Part shown: positions 44,743 to 53,042 of the stretch, piece after piece
How positions within the stretch are numbered: position 1 is the stretch's first letter
Layout of the letters: every line of letters begins with the position of its first letter
Source of the DNA: Bog-159 sp049516155
Lineage (GTDB): Bacteria > Acidobacteriota > Terriglobia > Bryobacterales > Bryobacteraceae
NCBI GenBank assembly: GCA_049516155.1
Contig: JBEKTJ010000004.1
Location: forward strand, 1 to 64,000
Length of the DNA stretch: 64,000 bases
Direction of reading: 5' to 3'
Translations under genes and position numbers: made by a program
Notes under the pieces: generated by a model
Databases searched by the model: none
What the model saw: only the letters and a program-made list of their open reading frames with translations
Told to the model about the DNA's origin: nothing

Positions 44743-45927
44743 TTAGCGCGGGCTGCCGAGGGAGACGCGAATCGATTGCGCCACACTGCCGTCATCCGGC
44801 CCGTATATCTCAAGCCGGAACCGGATGTCGTCGGTGGCCGCCGTATGCAGATAGTTTCCGATCGCAAGTTGGCTCTTGTCCAAATTGACGGTGGTTTCGG
44901 TATTTCCGTCGCGGATGGACAAGCTGGCGCGCCGCGCCGTCGCGACTTCGCGCGCATTCCGGTTCCAAGTCAGCAGCAGGTCCGGCGGATTTCGCGCCAC
45001 TTGCAAACCCAAAGCCGAAGTTGCGGGCGTGAAAGCGGCCGCCTCTTCCCGCTGCGGCCGCGGCGCGCCCAAGTAAGTCACCACGGATATGACCAAAGCC
45101 AAGCTGGCAATCGAGATGGTAGCGGCGCGGAGCAGCAGGCCTTGCCCTGCGCGCGGAGCATTGCTTCGCAGGGTGCGCGCCGCGGCCGTCACGAGGGGCT
45201 GTTGGACGGAAAGTTCAAATTCCGGCACGGGGGATGGCTCGGTCAATGCCGCTCTGCGGAAAAGATCTGCCAGATCGTCGGGCAGATCGCCGTTCGACGT
45301 ATCGATCCAGCAGGCAGGAACGTCATCGCGCAGGGCATCCGGCAAGCCCGGCGGCTCGCTAACGGCCGCGGATAACGCCGGTGCAAGCGCCAGGGCCACC
45401 TCCAGCGAGCTGAATTCGGATTGGAGCACGCCGTCTTCCCAAACGAAGAAACCGGCGGTACAAGCTCTATTGCCGGCGGCGGTTTTGATCAACAGGAACA
45501 CGCTGGCCGGCGCCTGGAAGTAACTCTCGATCACCAGCAGGTCGGACGCCGACAGCGACAGACCGTCGCGCATGTGGCTGCGGTAATAGCCGATAACGGC
45601 AGGCGCATCGGGAGATTCACATCCCGCCAGAGCCGCACTTAGCAGCGCGGCCTCCAGTTTCGGTGTATCCGCGCCGGATAGTGCATAAAGCGGCCCGTCG
45701 GCATGAGAACACGGCACGGGCACGAAGTCGTCTATGATCGTGGTCGGCCTGCCCCCATCCTGCACCGTGCGGCCCAGCAAGATCCCCCCGGCTTCCGCTC
45801 CGCCATCCGCGCCGCGCAAGACCTCGGCTTGCAGACGATCGGCCATTTCGGAGTGCATGTATATCCGGACGCATCCGCTGGTCTCCTCCCAGTGGTAATA
45901 CTCGGCGAGGTTGAAGCCGGCTGTCAT
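44743..45927 (-). CDS. membrane-anchored JAMM/MPN-like protein with altered metal motif
   Basis: The 394-residue product has an N-terminal MPN-type fold: EAGGILLGRTVQ, DDFVPVPCSHADGPLY and GYYRSHMRDGLSLSASDL. In active JAMM proteases the last region is HxHx7SxxD; here the first His is Arg, while the second His, Ser and Asp remain. A stretch of about 130 residues, then one transmembrane helix (ATISIASLALVISVVTYLGA), leads to a C-terminal beta-domain (LLLTWNRNAREV, FRLEIYGPDDGS). The gene overlaps the upstream GNAT by ATGA and is the last of the coupled operon. It may be a catalytically dead or altered JAMM protein. Confidence 0.65.
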   Translation of the reverse strand: MTAGFNLAEYYHWEETSGCVRIYMHSEMADRLQAEVLRGADGGAEAGGILLGRTVQDGGRPTTIIDDFVPVPCSHADGPLYALSGADTPKLEAALLSAALAGCESPDAPAVIGYYRSHMRDGLSLSASDLLVIESYFQAPASVFLLIKTAAGNRACTAGFFVWEDGVLQSEFSSLEVALALAPALSAAVSEPPGLPDALRDDVPACWIDTSNGDLPDDLADLFRRAALTEPSPVPEFELSVQQPLVTAAARTLRSNAPRAGQGLLLRAATISIASLALVISVVTYLGAPRPQREEAAAFTPATSALGLQVARNPPDLLLTWNRNAREVATARRASLSIRDGNTETTVNLDKSQLAIGNYLHTAATDDIRFRLEIYGPDDGSVAQSIRVSLGSPR

Positions 45928-47126
45928 GCGGTGAATCTCCTTACTACTTTACTATCCAGTAGCGGGGTGAGGAGGGTTCTAGCGCTGCGCATGACGGCAT
46001 GGAGACCCGCCGCCAGCCGCAAACTCCACTGCGCGGCGACGCTAACCGGGCGCCGGTCGAAGAAGCGGAGCGTGGTGTTTTCGTGCGCGCGACCGGCCCA
46101 TTGCGTCTTGTAGGGTTCATCGCCGCGCAAGAAATCGAAGGTGGCGTGCCCGGCGCCGATGGTTTGCTCGATGGCGCAACCAATCAGGACCTGGCCCAGA
46201 CCGTAGCGCGCCCAGGCGGGGTGCATGCCGCACTGATAGAACTGAAAAGTCCGGCCCACGGAGAAGCCATAGAGGGCCGCTATGGCGTCGCCGCCCGCTG
46301 TAAGCAGGAAAAGCTTAACCAACCCTTGCGCCGCCAGAACGCGCATGGCCTCGGCGTGAAATTCGGGGACCCGCGGGGCCAGGAACGCGCTGTCCGCCGC
46401 GCGCTGTTCGAAGCGCATGCGGTGCAACGCAATCAGGGCGGGAAAATGACGTTCCAGTTCGGCGGCGCCCGAAATGGCCAGACATTCCGCTTGATGTTCC
46501 TGCCGCAGAGCCCGCCACCGGCGCCGGTAATTGGCCCGCAAGCCGGTACCGATACCGGCCAGGTATTTCTCAAAGGTGGACGGCAACGGAATATAGCGGC
46601 AGACGCGGCGGCCGGCTTCGAAGACCGGCATGCCTCGACCGGTCAACTCCGCCGTCAGAGCCGCCATGAGCGGCGAGTCGGGGGTGTCGCACAGTTCAAT
46701 GTAGTCCCAAAGGCGGCGATGCGTAAACAGTAGCCGCGCCGTCTCCGCCGCCGCCGCCGCGGCGAATCGTGGATCGGCCAAAACGGTCAGATAGTCCGAC
46801 CCCACGTGTTCATCGGCCAGGAAGCCAAGACGGCGCGCACCCATACCCGCGGACGAACGCGCAATATAAAAAGGCGCTACGGCGACCAGTTGCCCGGTCG
46901 AATCGCGCACCGCGATTATCGCCAGTTGGCCCTTTCCGAAATGCTTCCACCAGGTGGACATCCAGCCGAAGCGCAGGAAGATATTCTCCGGATTGGCGCG
47001 CTGAAACAGTTCGTCCCACTCCGCGCCGAGCCGGCGGAACTCCTCCACCGTGGCGATCCAGGAGGCCTGCACGGTTCCGCCGATCGCCGGCCGCGCCTCG
47101 GCAGCGTCGAGTACAGTAGCCGTCAT
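45924..47126 (-). CDS. GNAT-family acyltransferase (BioF2/CelD-like), copy A
   Basis: The 400-residue protein is of the long GNAT type used in exopolysaccharide loci. Visible parts are FGWMSTWWKHFGKG and AVAPFYIARS in the N-terminal half, and IALHRMRFEQRA, LFLLTAGGDAIAALYGF and YGLGQVLIGCAIEQTIG in the C-terminal half. FemAB-type enzymes use aminoacyl-tRNA, CelD-type ones acyl-CoA; this one's donor is unknown. It starts with TAATG overlap to the fusion gene upstream and ends with ATGA overlap to the JAMM gene. Confidence 0.8.
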   Translation of the reverse strand: MTATVLDAAEARPAIGGTVQASWIATVEEFRRLGAEWDELFQRANPENIFLRFGWMSTWWKHFGKGQLAIIAVRDSTGQLVAVAPFYIARSSAGMGARRLGFLADEHVGSDYLTVLADPRFAAAAAAETARLLFTHRRLWDYIELCDTPDSPLMAALTAELTGRGMPVFEAGRRVCRYIPLPSTFEKYLAGIGTGLRANYRRRWRALRQEHQAECLAISGAAELERHFPALIALHRMRFEQRAADSAFLAPRVPEFHAEAMRVLAAQGLVKLFLLTAGGDAIAALYGFSVGRTFQFYQCGMHPAWARYGLGQVLIGCAIEQTIGAGHATFDFLRGDEPYKTQWAGRAHENTTLRFFDRRPVSVAAQWSLRLAAGLHAVMRSARTLLTPLLDSKVVRRFTA

Positions 47127-49861
47127 TACAGCCCCCGCCAGCGCAGCGCGTTGAAAATCCGCGCTACGGGATGCCTGTCCGGCGCCCGCAACAATTCGTC
47201 AAGCAGCGAGACTGGCTCCGTTTCATCCCGCCACGCCGGCTCGTCCGGGTTGTGTCCCGCGGCCAGGCACAGTTCCATGGCTGCTTGCAACAGGCCCGCT
47301 TGCAGAGGGCGGCTGGTCTTCCGGCATTCTCCGCGCGCAATCAGTTCGCGGACTTCGCGCGAGGCGTTGGCCGGCGCATAGGCAATTTCCGCGGTGCGCA
47401 GCATTTCCACATCCGGAGCGGAATCGCCAATAGCCGCCACTGCCTCGCCGGAATAGCCCAGGTAAGCATGCACGCTGGCTAATGCCTGCCCTTTTCCCGA
47501 ACCTTTCTGAACGATGTAGGTGTCGGCCCGGCTCTGCACAAAGGTCAGCCGGTGGCAATCCGTGCGCGCCAGTACCGCCGCAACTTCTGTGCTTTGCAAC
47601 GGCCGCATGAATCCGTCCTGGAAGCGATAGGCGCGTATCGAATACTTATTCTCAGGGTCGATGAAGACGCCCGCAAGAGTCCGGATCTCTTCACGCAGGC
47701 GTTCGATCTGGGTGGCGGCTTCGGTATCGATTAGCGGTATTTCCCAATCGCGTATGGCGTCCCAGAAGACGCTGCCCAATTCGGCCACTCCGCCCGGCAG
47801 CCGGTAGGCGCGGCAGTATTCGCGCACATGTTCCAGGCTGCGCGCGGTGTTCAGCACCACCGAGAAGCGGCTGCGCCGGAGCATCCGCAGAGCCTGTACG
47901 CCGCACGGAGAGGTGTGCGGAAAGCCCAGCAGCCCCCAATCCAGCACGCCGTCCAGATCCAGGAAACATAGCCGCCGCTCCCAGGCTGCCGGGGGGGCGC
48001 CCAACTTGCGGCCGCAGTAGCGCGCCAGATGGAAAGCCGCAAAGCTGCGGGTGGCGGTGAATTGCCGGTTCCATTCCTCGCGGCGCGGATCGTTTGGCTT
48101 GCGCGCGAGCCAGTATTTCGCGGTGCGCAGCCCGTTCATGGCGTACAGAATCTTGTACAGCGGCAGGCGGTCGTGTATACCCGAATCCGCGGTTTGCGCG
48201 GTATATGTATCGAGGAGTATTTGCTCGGCATCGGGGGCAAGGTGAAATTCAAAGATGGCGCAGGCCAGGTCCCATGCGGGATCCACGACATCCGGCTCGC
48301 CGCCGCCGAAGTTGTGATGTTCGAAATCGGTCTTGAGCGGCTTGTCTCCGGAGTGTACCCAGTCCGCGGGTTTCATGCGGCCATCGACCAGGGTGGGATG
48401 CGGCGCCACATACGCGCGTAGCAGGCGCCGGATCGCGCGCTTCTTCAGCGGTCCCAAGTAAGGGCCATAGACGCGGCTGAGCGTGGCTACCAGATCGTCC
48501 CAACCGCACCAGCGATATCCGAGACTGTCAAACGCCGGATCTTCGCCCAACGCCAGTTTGTTGACGCGCCGCGCGACATACCCGGCAAGGGCCGTTGGAC
48601 AGGCCTCCGAGCATGCCGACGAATCTTCATATTCGGAGTAGAGTATGCCATCGCGAAGCCGCAGCGGCCGCGGCACGAATCCCTCCAAGGCGGCGCCTGC
48701 CAGCCACGCGTGGTATCCCAGCCAGCCCCAGCCGACGCTCTTGGCCATTACGCGTCCGCTGTCCGATTCAAGCACGCGCTTGAGCCGGACTTGAAAGCCG
48801 TCGGCAAAATGCGCCGCGAGCTCCCGGTTAAGCGAGGTAGTTGCATCGCTTGCGACGCATTGCTCGTTGAGCAAGCGCGCCTTAAGGCGATCCTCCGGCG
48901 GCAGCATGCGGATGCTCACGCCGCTGGCGGCTTCATCGGCGACAGTCCAATTGGGAATGGAGGGATGGCCGGGGAGCGCGACGACGATGTCGTGCGATGC
49001 AGCGCCCAAGCTGCGAAGTTCACCCAAAAGCAAGCGCAGCGTGTGGCCCGAATTCGGGTGATCGTCTATGATCAGCACCTGCGCGCGGGCGCGAAGCAAC
49101 TTGGATATCGTATGCGACTCGCCGCGTGACAGGCCGTTCTTAGGACGGACGGTGACCCAGGCCACGCGCGTGTAACCCAGCGCCCGCAGCCGGGCCGCCG
49201 CTAGCGGAGCGAAATATGCGCCGGCCGTGCGCGGACCCACGATAGCGATCGGCCGATCCTTTTCCGGCAGCGCGGGCAGACACAGACGCACCATCGCGCA
49301 GACATCCTGATGTGTCAGATCCTGACAGCGAAAAGCCTCCGGAATGCGCATGCGCTGACGCTGCGCGGTTTCCCGGAATACACTGGGTGCGGCCGCGAGC
49401 AGGTGTCGAGCCTGTTCGCAGAAACGCTCTCCGTCGCCGCCCAGCAGGAGTTCACAGGCGGCATCGACACAGTCCGCCCACTGGCGGCGCCATGCTGCCA
49501 CATGCGCATTACGCGCCGGCGCGTTCGCCAGCGCCGCGGCGGCCCGGATCCCAATACCGGCACCGGGGAATCGCCGCGCCAGGGCGGACAGTACGCGCGG
49601 CCGGGCAGCCAGATAGTCGTCCAAGGTGCACGCGATAGCGCAAGCGAACAGATACAGATTGATGCGACGCTCTTCGCCTTGCCAGCCCGAATCGCCGTTC
49701 GACCGATATCTTTCGATCTCCCGATCGAGGTGTTTCAGCAAATCCCGCAAACTCAGCATGGGATTGAGACACCACCGGTAGTCCTGGTAGAAGCGTTCTT
49801 CGGCGCCAGCTTGAGGCAACGCTTGGGACGGTGCGCCGGTTTCTAGGATTCCAGTGGCCAT
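47126..49861 (-). CDS. phosphoribosyltransferase-kinase-like-HAD three-domain fusion
   Basis: The 911-residue protein is a fusion I have not met. A helical N-terminal part (1-200) leads into a phosphoribosyltransferase with the PRPP-loop VLIIDDHPNSGHT (262-274). A middle region of aminoglycoside-phosphotransferase character has DFEHHNFGG (512-520) and DVVDPAWDLA (524-533), resembling the catalytic loop and metal Asp. From 630 on is a Cof-type HAD phosphatase: LCFLDLDGVLDWG (Asp635/Asp637), SGKGQAL (Lys) and GDSAPDVEM (812-820). One chain could ribosylate, phosphorylate and dephosphorylate a small metabolite, but that is speculation. Start ATG 49861 follows a 13-bp triplicate. Confidence 0.8.
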   Translation of the reverse strand: MATGILETGAPSQALPQAGAEERFYQDYRWCLNPMLSLRDLLKHLDREIERYRSNGDSGWQGEERRINLYLFACAIACTLDDYLAARPRVLSALARRFPGAGIGIRAAAALANAPARNAHVAAWRRQWADCVDAACELLLGGDGERFCEQARHLLAAAPSVFRETAQRQRMRIPEAFRCQDLTHQDVCAMVRLCLPALPEKDRPIAIVGPRTAGAYFAPLAAARLRALGYTRVAWVTVRPKNGLSRGESHTISKLLRARAQVLIIDDHPNSGHTLRLLLGELRSLGAASHDIVVALPGHPSIPNWTVADEAASGVSIRMLPPEDRLKARLLNEQCVASDATTSLNRELAAHFADGFQVRLKRVLESDSGRVMAKSVGWGWLGYHAWLAGAALEGFVPRPLRLRDGILYSEYEDSSACSEACPTALAGYVARRVNKLALGEDPAFDSLGYRWCGWDDLVATLSRVYGPYLGPLKKRAIRRLLRAYVAPHPTLVDGRMKPADWVHSGDKPLKTDFEHHNFGGGEPDVVDPAWDLACAIFEFHLAPDAEQILLDTYTAQTADSGIHDRLPLYKILYAMNGLRTAKYWLARKPNDPRREEWNRQFTATRSFAAFHLARYCGRKLGAPPAAWERRLCFLDLDGVLDWGLLGFPHTSPCGVQALRMLRRSRFSVVLNTARSLEHVREYCRAYRLPGGVAELGSVFWDAIRDWEIPLIDTEAATQIERLREEIRTLAGVFIDPENKYSIRAYRFQDGFMRPLQSTEVAAVLARTDCHRLTFVQSRADTYIVQKGSGKGQALASVHAYLGYSGEAVAAIGDSAPDVEMLRTAEIAYAPANASREVRELIARGECRKTSRPLQAGLLQAAMELCLAAGHNPDEPAWRDETEPVSLLDELLRAPDRHPVARIFNALRWRGL

Positions 49862-49862
49862 G

Positions 49863-49901
49863 GCTAATAGGAAACGCTAATAGGAAAGGCTAATAGGAAG
49901 C
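49863..49901. repeat. three tandem 13-bp units across a gene junction
   Basis: The units gctaataggaaac, gctaataggaaag and gctaataggaagc lie between and within the end of the PRODH-like gene. The stop codon (49877-49879) falls in the second unit. As 13 is not divisible by three, gain or loss of one unit would move the C-terminus and gene spacing. Confidence 0.8.
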
Positions 49902-50722
49902 TGGCTCCGCGAAGCGTCGCGCAGCACCCACCAGAGAATGCGCGGATCGCGGCGCGCCTGCCGCAGCGCATACGGCAGCCACGCGTGCCCGTAGGGCAGA
50001 TAATAACGGACCGGTACAGCGAGGTCGCGAACCGCGTGCAGAACAGCGCGGCCAGGCAACCCGTAGAGCAACTCCATTTCGCACGTCGTGCCGGCGGATT
50101 GCAGCTTGCGAATGGCGGCGGCGGCCAGTATCGGATCGTGTGTGGCCACTGCGACCGGGGAGGCTCCGCCGGCGAGCGCGCCGATCGCATCCAGAAAGCC
50201 CACGTGCGGATCGACGGCCGCGTCCGGATCGGGCCACTGGCCTTTGACCACGCGCACGCGCAGTCCCATTTGCGCCGCCTTTTCGGCGTCGCCCGGGCTG
50301 CGCCGCCAACGTCCGGGGATCGTACATCCCAATTTCGCGCCGCGTCCGCGCGCCACGTCAATCAATCGGAACGTGCGATCCACCGTTTCGGCGCCCAGCG
50401 AGTCGAAATGCATGCGGATGCCTGCGTCGCGGGCGGCATCCGCAATCTCCACGACCAGGCCGGCATCGAATGCGAGCGACGGCGCCTTGATCGAGACATA
50501 TGAATCCAGATGTGCGCTTTGGATGGCTTGCACGGTTGCCAGATACATGTCGGCGACATGCCGGGGCGCGTCGTCCTGCGCATCCCAAAAGCAGAGAGTG
50601 GAAGCCGGTACGCCGCGTGCCGCAAACGTTCGCGCCAGGCGGAGAACATCGGGCAACTCCGGACCCGCCACATAGCTTCGGGCCGCTTTCCGGAGCAGCG
50701 GCAGCCAGGGTGCGGCGATCAT
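49877..50722 (-). CDS. proline-dehydrogenase-like flavoenzyme with altered substrate motif
   Basis: The 281-residue protein has the TIM-barrel PRODH pattern: YVSIKAPSLAFDAGL, GIRMHFDSLGAETVD, RVRVVKGQWPDPD and RYYLPYGHAWLPYALRQARRD. In genuine proline dehydrogenases the last motif has two adjacent Arg that bind the substrate carboxylate (typically YxxRRL); here it reads ALRQAR, so the second is Gln. The KGAY motif is KGQW. FAD chemistry is likely kept, but the substrate probably is not proline. Start ATG overlaps the GNAT stop (ATGA). In this operon it would act on a biosynthetic intermediate, which is inference. Confidence 0.8.
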   Translation of the reverse strand: MIAAPWLPLLRKAARSYVAGPELPDVLRLARTFAARGVPASTLCFWDAQDDAPRHVADMYLATVQAIQSAHLDSYVSIKAPSLAFDAGLVVEIADAARDAGIRMHFDSLGAETVDRTFRLIDVARGRGAKLGCTIPGRWRRSPGDAEKAAQMGLRVRVVKGQWPDPDAAVDPHVGFLDAIGALAGGASPVAVATHDPILAAAAIRKLQSAGTTCEMELLYGLPGRAVLHAVRDLAVPVRYYLPYGHAWLPYALRQARRDPRILWWVLRDASRSQLPISLSY

Positions 50723-51837
50723 GCTTTGAACCTCTGGCGCAATTTTCGTACGCCGGCGTGCCCACTGTCGGCGATCGAAGCCCAGGCTCCGCGCGGGCTG
50801 AAAGGATAGGCACGCAGGGAACAACAGGCGCGCTCGCGATGCGTCCAGAGCTTGGTCCAGGGTTCCACATCGCCGTTGAATTCGTAGGATTGCAAGCCAC
50901 GGCGCGCGGCGTAACGAATGCTTTCCGCGGTCAGCAGCATACCTGGCGAGCAGCGCGCGAACCGCTCGTCGTAGCCTGCGCGCAGCAGATCGAAACGGCT
51001 GCCGCTTTCAATCGCGATTTGCGCCGCGGCCGGCCGGCCGCCAATGCGCAACACGCCGATGCGCAGGATCCCCTTGGCGCAGGCCATCTCCGCGTAGCGC
51101 CGGAAAAACGCGCCCCGTACGGGATCGGCAGCCAGCGCCGTGCCCTGCGCGCCTTTCCACCCGGCGGCTTCCACCTGGAAGGCTTCGTCGAGGAACTGGG
51201 GCAACTCGGCGCGCGTGGGCGCGACGATTGCGGTTTCCACGGCCCCCATCTTCTCCGCCTGGCGCCTGGCGCGGCGCAGATCGGAGCGCCGGCCGGCTTC
51301 CAGCCGCATTTCGGGTTCAGCCCAGGACTCGTCCAGCGGAATCCAGGGCGATCCGCCGGTAGGCCGCCGCCGAACGATACCGCTTCCGCGATAAGCGGCT
51401 TCCATGGCCGCAACCACCGGCCCATCGACAGAAACGCGCTTCAGTTCCAAAGGACGTCCCGTGCGTACGATGGCGCGTGCCAATGCGAAAAGAGCGCTTT
51501 CGTCCGCGTAGACAAAGTCCATGATTTCGTACATTTCCGCGGCTAGCAGGGTCAGCCATCCGGGCCCGCCGCGGTTGACTACCAAAGGCGCGATGGCCAG
51601 GGTCTCAGAATCGCCCGCCGTCATGACCTGTAACCGCTGGGTCTCGCCAAGCCCCGCGGCCCAGGCTTGTGCATAAGCAAAGCCCGATACGGGATTGCGG
51701 CCCACCGCCATTAGATCCCAAGCCGATTCGATACGGTCGAGATCCGCCGGCGTGCGGATCGTTTGCACCCTGTGCTGCACGCGGGCACGCGCGGGACTTT
51801 CGGCGAACGGCGCATCCATCTCCGACAGTGCCGTCAT
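50719..51837 (-). CDS. GNAT-family acyltransferase (BioF2/CelD-like), copy B
   Basis: The 372-residue protein has the same type of fold as the gene at 45924: GRNPVSGFAYAQAWAAGLG at the N-terminus, LRRARRQAEKMGAVE and AGYDERFARCSPGMLLTAES later. The tail contains YEFNGDVEPWTKLWTH, typical of GNATs in polysaccharide clusters. It overlaps GT4 upstream (ATGA) and the PRODH-like gene downstream (ATGA). The start ATG 51837 removes an unrelated upstream stretch that overlaps the glycosyltransferase. Confidence 0.82.
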   Translation of the reverse strand: MTALSEMDAPFAESPARARVQHRVQTIRTPADLDRIESAWDLMAVGRNPVSGFAYAQAWAAGLGETQRLQVMTAGDSETLAIAPLVVNRGGPGWLTLLAAEMYEIMDFVYADESALFALARAIVRTGRPLELKRVSVDGPVVAAMEAAYRGSGIVRRRPTGGSPWIPLDESWAEPEMRLEAGRRSDLRRARRQAEKMGAVETAIVAPTRAELPQFLDEAFQVEAAGWKGAQGTALAADPVRGAFFRRYAEMACAKGILRIGVLRIGGRPAAAQIAIESGSRFDLLRAGYDERFARCSPGMLLTAESIRYAARRGLQSYEFNGDVEPWTKLWTHRERACCSLRAYPFSPRGAWASIADSGHAGVRKLRQRFKA

Positions 51838-53036
51838 TTCCGGCTCGCCCCCAGGAGCTGGTCGTACCGGTCCACCATGTTGCGAATCATCCCTTCGGCC
51901 GAGAAGCGCTCCTCGACTACCAGCCGCGCGAGATTGCCCATCGTGCGCGCACGGTCGGGATCGCGCAGCAGGGCCAGTATACGGCTCGCCGCGGCATGGT
52001 GATCCTCGCTGGGGACAACATAACCGGTGCGTCCATCTTCCAGAACTTCGGGCGTGCCTCCCACGGCGGTGGCTACACAAGGCAGCCCGCAGGCCATGGC
52101 CTCCAGCAGCGCATTGGACATCCCTTCACTGCGGGAAGGCTGGCAAAATACGTCGCACAATTTCAACAGCGACCACACACTCTCGTTTTCCATCTTGCCC
52201 AGGAAGCGTACATTACGTTCGAGGTTAAGTTCCTTGAGCAGATGCCTCAGCTCCTGGTCGCAATCCGTTTCCTGCACCGAGCCCACGATCAGGAAAGTGG
52301 CCTTGGGGTAAACCTGGCAGACCTCCGCGGCAACGCGCAGCAGCACATCGAATCCCTTCACGCGGCGGATGTGACCCACCGTGACAATCAGCGGGGAAGC
52401 ATCTTCAAGTTGAAGCGAATGGTATAACGCCGCGGAGCCGTCGGCCGCCGCCAACTTCTCGATTTCGATTCCATTAGGAATGGTCACCACTTTATTCGGA
52501 TTGATCCCGTCGGCCCGAATGGTTTGGCGCCGGACAGCGTCGGAGACGGCCTGCACCTGGTCGAAGAGCGGGCTCATCAAGCGGTAGGCGATGCGGTGCC
52601 GGGTGGAGCGCAGAATGCCCATATCGCGGCGGCTCGATATGATTACGGGAACGCCGCTGAGCTTGGCCACCAGACCGCCCAGCAGGTCCGCCGATTCGAA
52701 AAACGTGTGGACAATCTGGACGCGCTCGTCGCGGATGAACCGCCTGAGAGAGAGTGCCGCGCGGAGTGCGCCAATGCCGAACACCCGCTTTACCGGAAAC
52801 TCCCGAATGGGACAGGGCGACTGATCGAATACCGGCGGCTCCGGCCGCAGACGGAAGGTTCCGATGGTGCAGCGGTAGCGGTCCTTAGGCAACAATTTCG
52901 GGATGCGCAGCAATACCCCTTCCGCGCCCCCGAGGCCCCACAGGACATCGATGAGATAAAGAATGTGGACCGGACTGTCAGTGGGCTGCGCCACGGCCGC
53001 CTCGATGGGCGCGGGATGTGAGATCAATTGCGTCAT
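51834..53036 (-). CDS. glycosyltransferase family 4
   Basis: This 400-residue GT-B enzyme has HILYLIDVLWGLGGAEGVLL at the N-terminal domain and, in the donor domain, VTVGHIRRVKGFDVLLRVA. EGMSNALLEAMACGLPCVAT holds the EX7E glutamate motif and VLEDGRTGYVV follows. GT4 enzymes transfer sugars from nucleotide donors during polysaccharide assembly; the specific bond is unknown. It follows the deacetylase by six bases and overlaps the GNAT. Confidence 0.92.
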   Translation of the reverse strand: MTQLISHPAPIEAAVAQPTDSPVHILYLIDVLWGLGGAEGVLLRIPKLLPKDRYRCTIGTFRLRPEPPVFDQSPCPIREFPVKRVFGIGALRAALSLRRFIRDERVQIVHTFFESADLLGGLVAKLSGVPVIISSRRDMGILRSTRHRIAYRLMSPLFDQVQAVSDAVRRQTIRADGINPNKVVTIPNGIEIEKLAAADGSAALYHSLQLEDASPLIVTVGHIRRVKGFDVLLRVAAEVCQVYPKATFLIVGSVQETDCDQELRHLLKELNLERNVRFLGKMENESVWSLLKLCDVFCQPSRSEGMSNALLEAMACGLPCVATAVGGTPEVLEDGRTGYVVPSEDHHAAASRILALLRDPDRARTMGNLARLVVEERFSAEGMIRNMVDRYDQLLGASRK

Positions 53037-53042
53037 ACGGCG

